From NCBI RefSeq assembly GCF_945859705.1, contig NC_079135.1, forward strand, positions 30,181,679 through 30,245,678: 64,000 bases of DNA. Reading direction: 5' to 3'. The DNA comes from Episyrphus balteatus. Lineage: Eukaryota; Arthropoda; Insecta; Diptera; Syrphidae. Under the pieces are notes generated by a model, which was given only the letters and a program-made list of their open reading frames with translations, was not told where the DNA came from and did not search any database. Below, one piece after another: positions 13,680-24,671 of the stretch; the first letter of the stretch is position 1; each line of letters begins with the position of its first letter. The position numbers were made by a program, and so were the translations under genes.

Positions 13680-13873
13680 TTTGTTTTTTTACATCTCGCC
13701 GCCTCGTACCTCCAATAAAAAAATTTCAAGTTAGGTATACCAAATTACTTGAAAACGGCTCTAACGATTTTAACTAAATCTTGCCTACGTAATGTTCAAA
13801 TACAAGTTTAATAAGATAAAAGTGCTTTGAACTGCAAGAGCAAGTACGTGCAACCCAGCCATGCATTTTATTT
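13680..13873 (-). mobile_element. Truncated mini-me/DINE-1-like (Helentron-type) repeat
   Basis: Read on the minus strand it starts with the family's 5' signature (AATAAAATGCATGGCTGGG, then CACGTACTTGCTCT) and continues through the internal motif ATCGTTAGAGCCGTTTTC. It stops before the microsatellite and 3' hairpin seen in the four longer copies in this window. Confidence 0.65.
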
Positions 13874-14695
13874 GTATTCAAAATAAGGTTTTTAATACAA
13901 AAATATTTGAAATTAATAAAAAAATGTATTTAAAAACTGCAATATTAACAATTAATTTTTCTATATGTATTGAAAAAGACCTAATTTCAAAGACTGTCTT
14001 AAAAACTAAAGTTGTAATTTTTTTTAAAACATAATAAACAAAACAACAACAAAATTTCATTGAAAAACAAATTCAACAAAATTTTGATTCAAAAGATCCG
14101 CAAATAGATATAGAGTTCATCTGTTTAATATTGAATGGGACATGGCAATACTTTTTACATTACAACTTTTAATACTTTTTTAAATTTCATCGGCGGAAAA
14201 AAAAAGTTGATGTTCTTCATACCAATGATTTGCAAAGGAAAGGAATAATTTTTCTTTCTACCGACGATTTCTAACGGATATATGTAGGTACTTTGAGCAA
14301 ATTGTCGTATCGAAATTCAGATTCTGAAATTCTATAAATCTAAAGTTCTGTACAACTTCCAAAAAGCAAAAGGCAGTGATACGGTAACATTTCATTAAGC
14401 CTTAATATACCAGTGTCAATCCGATTTCAGGGCAAAAGAAAATATTACCCATCATGAGGGTGGTGAGAAAATTTAGCATAAATGTTATATGAAATTGTTC
14501 GAAATTGAGCGAAAAAATGGGGTGGGTGTCAAAAACGTGTTTTCCTACGATCTATGTCAAAAGTTGCAAAAAAAATTATAATACAATATTTTACAAAAAA
14601 AGATGTACAAATTTTACTCAAATCGTTTTTTTTTTTTTATATAACCGCAAAAATAGTAAGAAAATACAATATATTGTTTTTTTATACTTGATTAA

Positions 14696-14831
14696 GGTCC
14701 AATTTATTCACACTCCATTAAATTTAAAGTCGCCATTAAAAAAGGGAAATTTTAAAATTTGTATGCGATTTGACAGTTTTATAATTTTTAATGGAGCCTT
14801 TAAAAATAATGGAGAGTGAATAAATTGGGCC
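14696..14831. mobile_element. 136-bp MITE with TAA target duplication
   Basis: Ends are GGTCCAATTTATTCACACTC on the left and GAGTGAATAAATTGGGCC on the right, flanked on both sides by TAA. The palindromic core includes matched CTCCATTA and TAATGGAG. The GG(G/T)CC termini plus a 3-bp duplication suit a PIF/Harbinger-type MITE. Confidence 0.7.
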
Positions 14832-15019
14832 TAAAACTTTCTTTTTTGTTTTTTACCTAATTTTATTTTTTTTTTTTTTTTGTATTTTTGACCAATTTAA
14901 TTTGAAAAGAAATAGTCTAATTTTCAATAAAAAAATTTAACGAAAATAGATACTAAATTATACTTAATAGACTTTAACCTTCTGAATTCGAATCAAGTAT
15001 CAGAAACAGAATTGCTGTA

Positions 15020-16109
15020 ACGTCAAAAATCTCAAAGATATCGAATTTAAAGTCTATAGATTAAAAATTGCAGCTGTTGCCGTTTTGATTTTTTTTTAAA
15101 TTTAATTGAAGATTTTTGTGAAAAAAAAAGATTTGTTTTTAAAATGTTTGCGTAAATTTCATAAATGAATTGATGCCAAAAGGTTGTCTAGAAATTAAAG
15201 GAAAAAAAATATAAAGGAGTGAAGGACAATCTTCCATAGTTTAAGCGATAGATGCATTTAATTGACTTCAAACACAAAAAATAAATATTTGAACACAACG
15301 GCAACATCTATAATATTTTAACATACATTTTTAAAAAGGTAGAAGCTTATTCATATTTGTAAAATTAAAATTAAGTAAATTGAATGAACAGTTTGTGAAA
15401 AAAATGGTAATTAAACACATTTTTGAAAAAAAAAATTATTGAACAAATTTTAACATGTCGTTTTTAAAACTTTTTCGTAATATAAAATGCATTTATTTTA
15501 TCAAAATTTGTTGGCCACATTTATTATGATTTAAAATTGTAAAAGAAAATGTCAATATGTATTACAGTTTATGAAAAAAAAAAAATTAAAAAGTATTTCA
15601 TTATCGAAGAAATTTGTTTATATGTATAAGTTTAAAAAAAAAATTAACTTATTTTTTTTTTAAGTCCAACATTTAAATATAAAGTTATTTTTAATTCATT
15701 TAATAGCCCTTATAGTTGAAAATTAAATAGCAAAAGTTTAAAGCTCTTATCTGCCAAAGTCTTTAAGAAAATCAATTATTTCAATGCATACATACAGTTT
15801 TTATAAAAAAATCTAATGAAATTGAAGTAATTTTTAATTTTTTTTTTTTCAAAAGTGTGATATATGTACCTACATATATGGCCAAACATTTTTTTAAAAA
15901 TAAATTCATATTTTATTACGAAAACGTTAGGAAAAAAAGTTATTTTAAATTTTTTTAATACAGTTTGTTTTTTAATTCTGAGTTTGAGGACAATTTTTTT
16001 AAAAACTCTTAATTAGATTTAGTGAATTTAAATTTAAGAGATAAGAATGAGCTTCTGGCTTTTTAAAAATGTATTTTAAAATATTGTAGGTGTTGCCGTT
16101 GTTTTCAAA

Positions 16110-16143
<34 letters not shown>

Positions 16144-17385
16144 AAGTCAGATTGTGAGGAAATTGCATTTATCGCTTATACGATAGAAGATTGTCCGTTA
16201 CTCCCATATATTTTTTTTTTTCCTTAAATTACCTAGAGAATCTTTTGGTATCATTTATTTTATGAAATTTTAGCAAATAAAATGCACGACTGGGGTCGCA
16301 CGTACTTGCTCTTATCGTAAAAGTAGATCTTATCTTAAAGCTTTTTATAAAAAAATGAGGCAAAATTATAATTCGATTTAGTTAAACATTTTCCATAGTG
16401 TAAGAAAGTACATAAAATCTGTTTTTATAATTAACAAAAAACACCGTTTTTAAAAGTTTTGATCACAAAATGAAGTATGGCATCTGATTTCTTGTATGAA
16501 AAAGAATTTTGAGAAAAAAAAAATTGAAAATCGTTAGAGCCGTTTTTTTTTTAATAATTTTTTGTACCTATATAAAAATTTTCTAACATTAAAAAAAAAA
16601 AGTTGGTATGCCATTTTGAATAAATAATTAATTTACGCTTAAAAACAAAATTTAGAAACATTTCAAAAATCCGTTTTCAAAAAAATTGATTTAAAAAAAA
16701 AAAAAAAAATTTTAATATTTTTTAAAAATCCAAAAATATGTTTTTTTTAAATGTAACATTTTAATATTACGGTCAACTAAAAGCCGATTTCGTTGAAATC
16801 GGGTTAGTCTTGTAATAGATATTTTAAAACCAAAAAAACGGTTCTATGGCAGTTACTAACGAACCTTCCAAAAAATATTTTTTTTAAATCAAAAGTTGGG
16901 TCTTGTTTGTAAAATTATATACAAAATTTTGTATCAAAATCGTTAGAGCCGTTTTCGAATTATTTGGTATAACTTGAAAAATTTGTATGAGAGGTACACT
17001 TTCTAAGTGAGATATAAAAAAAAACAAAAAAAAAACCAACTTTCAGAATTCTATAAAAATCATCTGTACCAAATTTGAAGAAAATCCGTCCACGCGTTTA
17101 GGCTGTAGAAATGTGTACAGATGGACGCACAGACGCACAGATGCACAGACGCACGGACGGAATTGCGAAACCCACTTTTTCGGAATTCTCCATCAACGTA
17201 ATGTTGGTTTTGATTAAAACCTCAAATTTTTTTTCTACACGAAACCAATACTTGCCCTATTGAGCAAGTAAAATATGGTTTTGTAAAAAAAAAATCTAAT
17301 TTTAATTAAAAAAAAAAAAAACAATATGTCAACAGCGGCAATTTCTAACCTATAGACTTTAAAGTATTTTTAATTACCGACGTTT
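15020..17385. mobile_element. Foldback element split by a Helentron-type insertion
   Basis: The left arm (about 15020-15350) is mirrored by 16060-16273 and 17271-17385 on the right. The outermost match is TTTAAAGTCTATAG with GCAGCTGTTGCCG on the left against CAGCGGCAATTTC and CTATAGACTTTAAA on the right. Inner matches include GGACAATCTTCCATAG against CGATAGAAGATTGTCC. The right arm is interrupted precisely by the element at 16274-17270. A long poly-T tract lies at about 16113-16142. Confidence 0.55.
16274..17270 (+). mobile_element. mini-me/DINE-1-like (Helentron-type) repeat
   Basis: The 5' signature is GCACGACTGGGGTCGCACGT followed by ACTTGCTCTTA. It carries the internal motif ATCGTTAGAGCCGTTTTCGA, then an imperfect GACGCACA/GACGGACG microsatellite at 17118-17160 (the GTCY type known from mini-me elements). 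It ends with a 3' hairpin, TACTTGC-loop-GCAAGTA, at 17249-17270. The 5' TACTTGCTC is the inverse of the 3' GAGCAAGTA, as in Helentron-derived elements. Non-coding. Confidence 0.75.
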
Positions 17386-17931
17386 GAAAAACAAAATGAT
17401 CATCCAAAATCAGAGCTGTTCTGCAAGGTTCCCTAATAATTTGCTTTAGTTACTCCACTAAAATTGAAAATTTTGAAACTTTCTATGTATATATATCGAT
17501 TTCCGGGAATGGAACTTACAAAAATGATGTAGAAAGTTTAGATTTAGATTAGCTTTGAAAAACTATTTGTATAGTATTTTTCACAAATCAATAGCGCTAT
17601 AGCCAGAAATAAAATATTTTACTTTGTGCAAAAAGTGACCAATTAAGTAAAGGCTTAAATGTTTAATAAATCAGTTAAAAAATTTTAATTAAAGTTTACT
17701 GAACCAAAAAGATTTTAAATATTGAACCTACCAACCGCCACCGGAAGCGAAATTCAATGGCCCCTAAACTGTTATTCGGTATATACTTCCTCCTATTTCC
17801 GAATTCCAATTCGGAGTAAAATGACAGTCAGCTGCTTTCTATCAAAAATTATATTTATTTTTTTTTTTTTACAAACCACACACAAATCAAAATCAACAAA
17901 AGACGACCAGGAAAAGAAAGAATCTAAACAA

Positions 17932-20900
17932 ATGTCAATTTTTAAAGCAAGGTATTTTAATTTATTTATTAATTTATAAACTTTATTAACTTAATTACAA
18001 ATGAATAAAATAAATAAATTCCAATGCATCAAAATATTCCAGAGTTAAAGAGTTTGAAGATGCTCTTTCACAAGAAGAACTGGAAATGAAAAATTTAAGA
18101 AATTTATGCTTCCATGGCAAGTAACTTAAATAATTAATAAATTTATAATCTCTTATTTGTGGGTGTGTGCTATTAGGCATTCCTGATGTTAATGGCTTTC
18201 GCGCTTTATGTTGGAAAATTCTCCTAGGTTATTTGGGTCCATCTAAAAGTTCGTGGACATCCACACTGGCTAAAAAACGAGCTCTCTATCGTCAATTTAT
18301 TGATGAACTAGTTGTTCCGCCCGGGTTAATTGATATGAACGAATGCCATGACCATCCTTTAAGCGAAGGTCCAGAAAGTGCATGGAATACATTTTTCAAT
18401 GACAACGAATTTTTACTGCAAATCGACAAAGACGTTCGTCGACTTTGTCCAGACATATCATTTTTTCAACAACCAACCGATTATCCATGTGAAATTGTTG
18501 TAAATAGCAAAGGAGAGAGAAGACTCCATCAACGTGTTGTTCCATCTGTACTGAATTCGGCAAATGTGGAACGTAAAGGACTTGGAATGACTAAGGTAAG
18601 AATAAAGAGGTTTTCTTTTTAAAGATGAATGTAAATTTAATGATATAAATATGGCTTGTTGATTTATTCATGCTTCTGTTGATAACCCAGCAAGTAAGTT
18701 AGTATAAAATTATGTTATTTTGTTGTATCTATTATTTTTATAATTATTTTTTATAATAATGTAAACTGTTACTGTAACAAAAACAGCTAAAATTTCCTTC
18801 TAATATAAGGATAGTGAATCATTTACAGCTTGACTACTCACAGCTCACATCTTTCTTTATTCTAAAAAAAAACCCAAACTAACTCAATTCCAGCAAATGG
18901 ACACGTCATTATATTACTTTTAGATTTTTTACTATTTTATCGACCTGTCCCGTGTTTGGTTAAATTCAGCTAAAATTTTAGACCTTCGATTAGAAAATAT
19001 TTGGTTGGAGCACTTTTTTTTCAAAGAAATTGATAAAAAAATTAACCATTAGACCTGTGAATGTTTAGCCTGTAATTTTGTTTGTACATTATGTATAATA
19101 AGTCCCTCCAAAAAAAAACATGTTTTCTTTTAAAAACAAATGTGGTCAAATGTAACAAAGGCCAACAAGACAAGCAAAACAAATTCGATTCATTTATCAA
19201 GAAATTTCAGTCAAGAATTAATTCCTGAGTGCTTAATTGTGTGATCTGGGTAATGTAAACAATTCTGAAATACAGGTCATCTAAAACGAGGAAGGTTTCA
19301 TACAAGTACTCGAGATTTAAACGGAACGCAGACCCATATTAAGTTAACGACACTTTCGGATAGACGTTTGTACCTACATAATGATAATAATGTACCTACA
19401 TAAAAAATGTATTTCAATAAAAAGAATAATTTAAAAGAACGTAGTTCTTATAGTGTCTTTTTTTTTTTACTAAAATGCAACTCGCAATATTTTATCATGA
19501 CTTATAGGCAAGTCCGAGGTATTAGCAAGAGTGTAAATGATTTCCCGGTCGAGAAATTTAAAGATCATCTTTCCTGACTTGGCTTTCCTGACTGGCCTGA
19601 CTTGGCTGTCACTTTTAGGAAGATCGAACTTTTTTTGGTACTTCTTCATCAAGAAGTGTTCTCTTGCTTATTTTTCCAGTTCCGGCATTGCATTCGTCAT
19701 TTCAAGTGTTTTGGGTAAATTTTTAAAAATCGTTCCAATCATTTTAATGATTGGAACGATTTTGAAAATTACATAATTAATAAATTAACAAAAAACATTT
19801 TTCAAGCGAAACAATACCCAAGAAATTAATAAATCTGGCAGATTTCTCTTAAAAAGAATCAAATTCATTGCTTTTTTCAAGTACTAACCGCTAGACTACT
19901 GATTTTGAGGTCTTAACAAATTACGAGTCCTAACTAATACTCGGTACCAATTTGACAGTACTTACTAGGGCTTAGTACTTTTGTGAAGAAATAACTTGGT
20001 ACCGATTTGAGTACTAACAATTGGTATAATAACCAGGTACTAGTCGATTTTGAGGATCTAGCTAGGACCAGGTCCTAACTAGTACTCGGTCCTAAACTGA
20101 CAGTTTTAGGACTTAGTACTTGGGTGAAGAAATAACTTGAAAGCGATTTGAGTACTAACTTTAGGACTAAAACCGGTATTAGCGTTAGGACTCTGTGAAA
20201 AAATTGGCCGTTAGTCGATTTGTATAAGTTGTCCTCAAGAAAAGTCGACATTTAAAAAAATTGTATAACGAGAGTATTGTAATTTTTTGTTGTTTAAAAA
20301 AACGCTGATGAGCGTTAAAAATACCTTTCACAGTGAAGGGCTACAAACTGCCAACATGAATAAATTTTTGGAAAAAATATAAACTAACAATCTTCGAAAA
20401 ATAAAATGTACCAAAACCCTGTGAGCTAACACATTATTTGAAATTACAGGGATTTTACATTGGCAAGGCCAAATCGGCAGCGCATATTACAAAAAAAAAA
20501 TTACAAAAAAAACTGGCCATACATATTTTTAAAAATTATTTCCGTTGAATTATTTTCCTTTTCCACAATACCTACGATTTTGTTCTAAAACCCCGTGGCC
20601 CTGAAGTATGTCGAAGAATAAACAAAGTCTCCAACTGTATGATTTTCATGAAAAAGTGCATCTCTGCTTACCCGGTCGGACTCGGTGGTTAATTGTAGGT
20701 ACTTTCTATTTTTGTTCAAAATAGTTATTCGAACTTGATCAACTTGTTGTCGAGAAGCCACAATTGAAAAATATTGAAAAGAATTTTTTCAAGTACAGTC
20801 TTGTTCACGTTTAACTCATAATAAGACAAATTTTTAAATTTCTAGTTTACATATATAGAGATTTGAATTAAATGGATTATGGGCCATATTCATAGAAGCT

Positions 20901-23399
20901 GTCTTAGTTGTTACTAAGAAAGACTAGAGTTTATCCTATTCAAATAACATTGAATAAACTCCAGTCTAAGATAAACTATGGTCTAAAACGTCTATGAATA
21001 TGCCCTATTGCGTATAAATTGGGCAAGTCTTAAAAAGAACTCAAAAGCTAAATTTTGAAAACGGCTTTTTTATTTACAAAAAAAAATCAATTTTTAGAAA
21101 ATGCTATTTTTGTATAGCCAAAAATATCAAATATTTTGTTCTCTAGATACTGTTTATTTTAAAAATACTTATTTATTAAAACAAATTTGCTTAAAAAAAA
21201 CTATTATTAAAGATCACAAATCGCATAGGAAGGTTCAAAATGTGGAATAATGGATTAAAAATGTATTGGAATATTATTTGTTTGAAAATGTGATAACAAA
21301 AATAAAACAATGCAGTACTAATGGGACGTTAGTAGTTCCTCATATCATTTTATACATCTTTTTTAATGTTTGCTTAGATAATACAAAGGAGTGTAATAGC
21401 CTCTTTTTTTCACTAGAGCCAAAATGAAATAATTTCGCAAATTACCTAATTGCGTATGTCAAATCGTATAGGAAATGTTTAAATTTGAAATTCAAACTTA
21501 GCTTATTTGCAAATATGCCTCATTTAGGCTGTAGTGAAAACAGGTTATAATAACAAAAAAAATAGGCCCCAATTCTATTCATATCATATTTAGAATCGCC
21601 ACTAAAAAATATTAATCTGTTTAATCTCATTTTTTTTTTTTAAAGGGACTATGTGAGGAGTGTGAATTAATCAAGACATTAACATATCGCTTAGATAAAA
21701 ATAATAACTGTTTTAAAAAATTTAAAATTATTTTAGAATCCAAAAATTTTCCTTTTTTGTACTATTTTTGTATAAAAAATAGTTGAAATTAATGGCGTTT
21801 TCGATTGGCAGTCCGGAAGCGTCCGGAATCATTCTGAAAGCGATTTATTCGTACAAAACTGACAGTTTTGTGTGAATAAAATTTTTTCAGAATGATTCGG
21901 GACGCTTCCGGACTGCCAATCGAAAACGCCATAAGTAAATGAGATATATACCGTTAAAAATTATTAAATATTTTTTTTTGCACTTGCTAATCGTTATGTC
22001 ATTTTTTATTTTTATTTGAAGTTTTTACGCTGTGGCATTTTTAGCCTGTAACCAAACTGCCCAAGATGCAGATTTGCAGAAACGACCGTAACCCCTGGCC
22101 AATTTTAAATATACATATGCCATATTTCGATTAGAAGGAGCCAGTGAAGCGCTGTCTGAAACAAGGTGTCCCTGGATCCTCTAGTTAGAACTCTTATTTT
22201 GTTAAATTGTAAGCTCACAGCAGTCTTTTTTCCGCAGAAATCGAAATCCACTGCAAGTTGTCTATTTACAGTTTTAAAAATTAAAATATATTCGCTAGGT
22301 TCAATGTTAATTTTTCGTGTGCGAGTATAGTAAATTTATTCGTATGTGAGTTGTATGGTTTGTAACTCAGATGCCTACATTTCAGAAATTTTATGTACTG
22401 CGTATTCTTTAATTTTTCCAACCGTTGCATTCTAGATATCAGAATCCTTCGCTAAATTGATTATTCATTCTTCTTTTATGTTCTTCTTTATTAGTTAACA
22501 GATCACATTACAGAATACTGTCAATTTTTTCAACTATAAAATAATTTTTAAACTATTTTCGGTTTAGATAAATCTCATCACAAAGCGTTCCACCGAAAAT
22601 TACGAAGCGATGGAAGAAGGTCAAGAAGCGCACTGGGAAGTCGTCCAACGAATTTTATTTTTGTATGCCAAACTTAATCCAGGACAAGGATATGTACAAG
22701 GAATGAATGAAATAGTTGGACCTATTTATTATGTGATGGCATCAGATCCCAATATAGAATATCGAAGTTTGTTAAGCAAATTACTGCTATTTTCAATTTA
22801 ACAATAATTCTTACGAATTCGTCCCTTTCAGAATATGCCGAAGCAGATTGTTTTTTCTGTTTCACATCGCTTATGGGTGAAATTCGAGACTTTTTTATAA
22901 AAACTCTCGATGATTCAGACTGTGGCATAAAACATATGATGGCCAGATTATCAACTATGGTCAAACAAAAAGATCCAGATGTTTATGAAAGATTGAAGGA
23001 ACAAGAATTACATCCACAATATTATAGCTTTAGGTACCCTACATTTTTTATTTATTAGAACTTTAATTTGTTTTCTCGAATAATATGAATTTTTTATTTA
23101 GATGGATAACTCTATTGCTGTCACAAGAATTTCCACTGCCAGATGTGGTTCGTATCTGGGATTCGGTATTTTCCGATGAAAATCGTTTTGATTTTCTCAT
23201 AAAAGTCTGCTGTGCAATGATAATGTAAGTCGAACTAAACGAACTTTTAATAAATCTAATGATTGTTTTATTTTTCTTTAGAATTTTACGTGAACAAATA
23301 CTAGAAAACGATTTTGGTTCGAATGTGAAACTTCTGCAAAACTTTCCTCCTTTTGATATTAATGTAGTCCTCTCTAGAGCAGTATCGCTGGGTGACTAA
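17932..23399 (+). CDS. TBC1D13: TBC1D13-like Rab GTPase-activating protein
   Basis: TBC-domain protein predicted to accelerate GTP hydrolysis by Rab GTPases; the mammalian counterpart is reported to act on Rab35. Seven exons: 17932-17951, 18043-18116, 18177-18595, 22568-22766, 22832-23033, 23102-23224, 23282-23399; phases agree throughout, giving 384 aa (human TBC1D13 is about 400). Start MSIFKAR is followed by VKEFEDALSQEE. Recognisable blocks: GFRALCWKILLGYLGPS, then WTSTLAKKRALYRQF, then the arginine-finger motif IxxDxxR as IDKDVRRLCPDISFFQ. Exon 4 has AHWEVVQRILFLYAKLNPG and the glutamine-finger YxQ in GYVQGMNEIVGP; the C-terminal half has YYSFRWITLLLSQEF and RIWDSVF. Both catalytic fingers are intact, so it should be active. 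Intron 2 is GC-AG. Intron 3 (4.0 kb) holds repeats. A poly(A) signal AATAAA lies at 23492-23497. The first exon is only 20 coding bases, so its start is the least certain part. Confidence 0.92.
18117..18176 (+). other. 60-nt GC-AG intron of the TBC1D13-like gene
   Basis: The donor reads CATG|GCAAGT and the acceptor CTATTAG|GC. Only removal of GC...AG joins ...NLCFHG to IPDVNGFRA. Using the GT four bases downstream instead would bring a stop codon within a few codons. GCAAGT matches the usual strong consensus of the minor GC-AG class. Confidence 0.85.
19901..20195 (+). repeat. Two tandem ~145-bp repeat units in TBC1D13-like intron 3
   Basis: GATTTTGAGG at 19901 and at 20046 begins two similar units. 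Both contain CCTAACTA-TACTCGGT, CTGACAG/TTGACAG, GGGCTTAGTACTT or GGACTTAGTACTT, and GTGAAGAAATAACTTG-CGATTTGAGTACTAAC. Multiple short inverted TAGTAC/GTACTA and AGGACC/GGTCCT motifs lie within. Probably part of a degenerate repeat element; no ends identified. Confidence 0.6.
20881..21006. mobile_element. 126-bp palindromic MITE, GGGCC ends
   Basis: The left end GGGCCATATTCATAGA mirrors the right end TCTATGAATATGCCC. The interior also pairs (GACTAGAGTTTATC against GATAAACTATGGTC). Flanked by TAT on both sides, consistent with a 3-bp target duplication and the other GGGCC-ended MITEs here. Confidence 0.65.
21792..21932. mobile_element. 141-bp hairpin MITE in TBC1D13-like intron 3
   Basis: The two halves are near-perfect inverse copies. 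The left begins ATGGCGTTTTCGATTGGCAG, the right ends CTGCCAATCGAAAACGCCAT, and the pairing continues through TCCGGAAGCGTCC and GAATCATTCTGAA for more than 45 bp. The high arm identity suggests a relatively recent insertion. Confidence 0.75.
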
Positions 23400-24671
23400 A
23401 CTAAATTTTATATTTGAATCTAAAGATCTGTCTGTATATTTTGCAATCCCTTGTCAATTGTACAAAATTTAGCCTCTAAGCAGTTTTATCGAATAAAATT
23501 TTTTTAAGAAAACAAAAAAAAAAAAAAGAAAACAGAAAACAGAAAACACAATCAAAATTTAAGATACAATCCCCAATTTTATAGATTTTAATACAAATTC
23601 TCATTTTTTGCCAAGTATAATTGCTTTTAGGTATGACATTTTATATGAATTTATACCGCCTATGAAATATTTTTACACTATGGGACTAAGAAACAAGCGA
23701 AATAAGTTTTTAGAAATTAAGAATGTATTACTTTGTTAAGAACAAAAAAAAAAAAAAAAACAAGAAACAAACAATAATTATTACAAATAAATATTTTGCT
23801 TTTTATTATATTTTATTCAATAGTTGTTTTTTTTTATTACTCCGCTAATTCTGAATCAAGTCAACAAATGCAACAAACTTTGACGAATCGTGTTCACTCT
23901 CGATGTTGCTTCCATGCTTTTGCATGGAATTAACATTGGCTGAATTGGATCTAAATCACATTTTGTAAATGTATCACATCATTAAATGTTCTCAGAAAAG
24001 CCAAAAAATGATATTACGCATATGCCACAGTGACTAGAAAATCGATTGATTTTGTAACTTCAATATCCTGTCTTTGAAACTATATCCATCAAGTAGTGTC
24101 GAATACTCTAACGTAGGGTCACTTTTTAACCTTTTTTAAAACTTTGTACCACGAGGGAGCGGAAAAATGTCCGATTTCATATGAATAACGCTTCGAGGTG
24201 TCCTTCCGACAGGTAAAAACTCTTCGATTCGTATGAAATCGGATAAATTTCCGCTCCGACCCATATCTCGCTAGGGCTGACAATTTTTGATATAGTCTTA
24301 TAAATCGTTGAACACTGGTTGCAGTCACGAAAAAGTGTGACTCATGCTAAGTTCCACCTGAGCTTGTTAGAAGTGTGGTATAGATTAAAATTTCATCGTA
24401 AAAGCCAAGTCACATGAAGCCAAGATCAACTTAAGAGTCAGCAGATCAGGGAGTTAAGCCGTTGAACGATTTGTTTTTTATCTTAAGCTTAACATTTTAA
24501 ACACTTGCGTTCCAAATCTCTTAAAGTATTTTTTTCAAAACCAAGAAACTTCGACTTGGCAATCAAATATAAAAATTCATTAAAAACTTATATTTTCGAA
24601 AGGGAACATTCGAAAAACAATTTATTTTTTTTTCTTTCCTGATGGAATAAATTCATTCTGGCTATATCACC
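23400..24671. other. Intergenic between TBC1D13-like and aminopeptidase genes
   Basis: Contains the TBC1D13-like 3' UTR with AATAAA at 23492, A-rich tracts around 23510-23560 and 23740-23760, a hairpin at 24155-24261 and the presumed promoter of the downstream gene. The two genes are co-oriented with about 1.27 kb between stop and start. Confidence 0.6.
24155..24261. repeat. ~105-bp inverted repeat (hairpin) upstream of the aminopeptidase gene
   Basis: GGAGCGGAAAAATGTCCGAT continuing to TTTCATATGAA pairs with TTCGTATGAAATCGGATAAA and TTTCCGCTCC about 45 bp later. It may be a small MITE; no target duplication is clear. Confidence 0.6.

Noticed and set aside
20221..20330. GCTGATGAGCG near 20304, resembling a hammerhead ribozyme core box
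   Set aside because: The required second core box and stems could not be placed; a chance match is likely.
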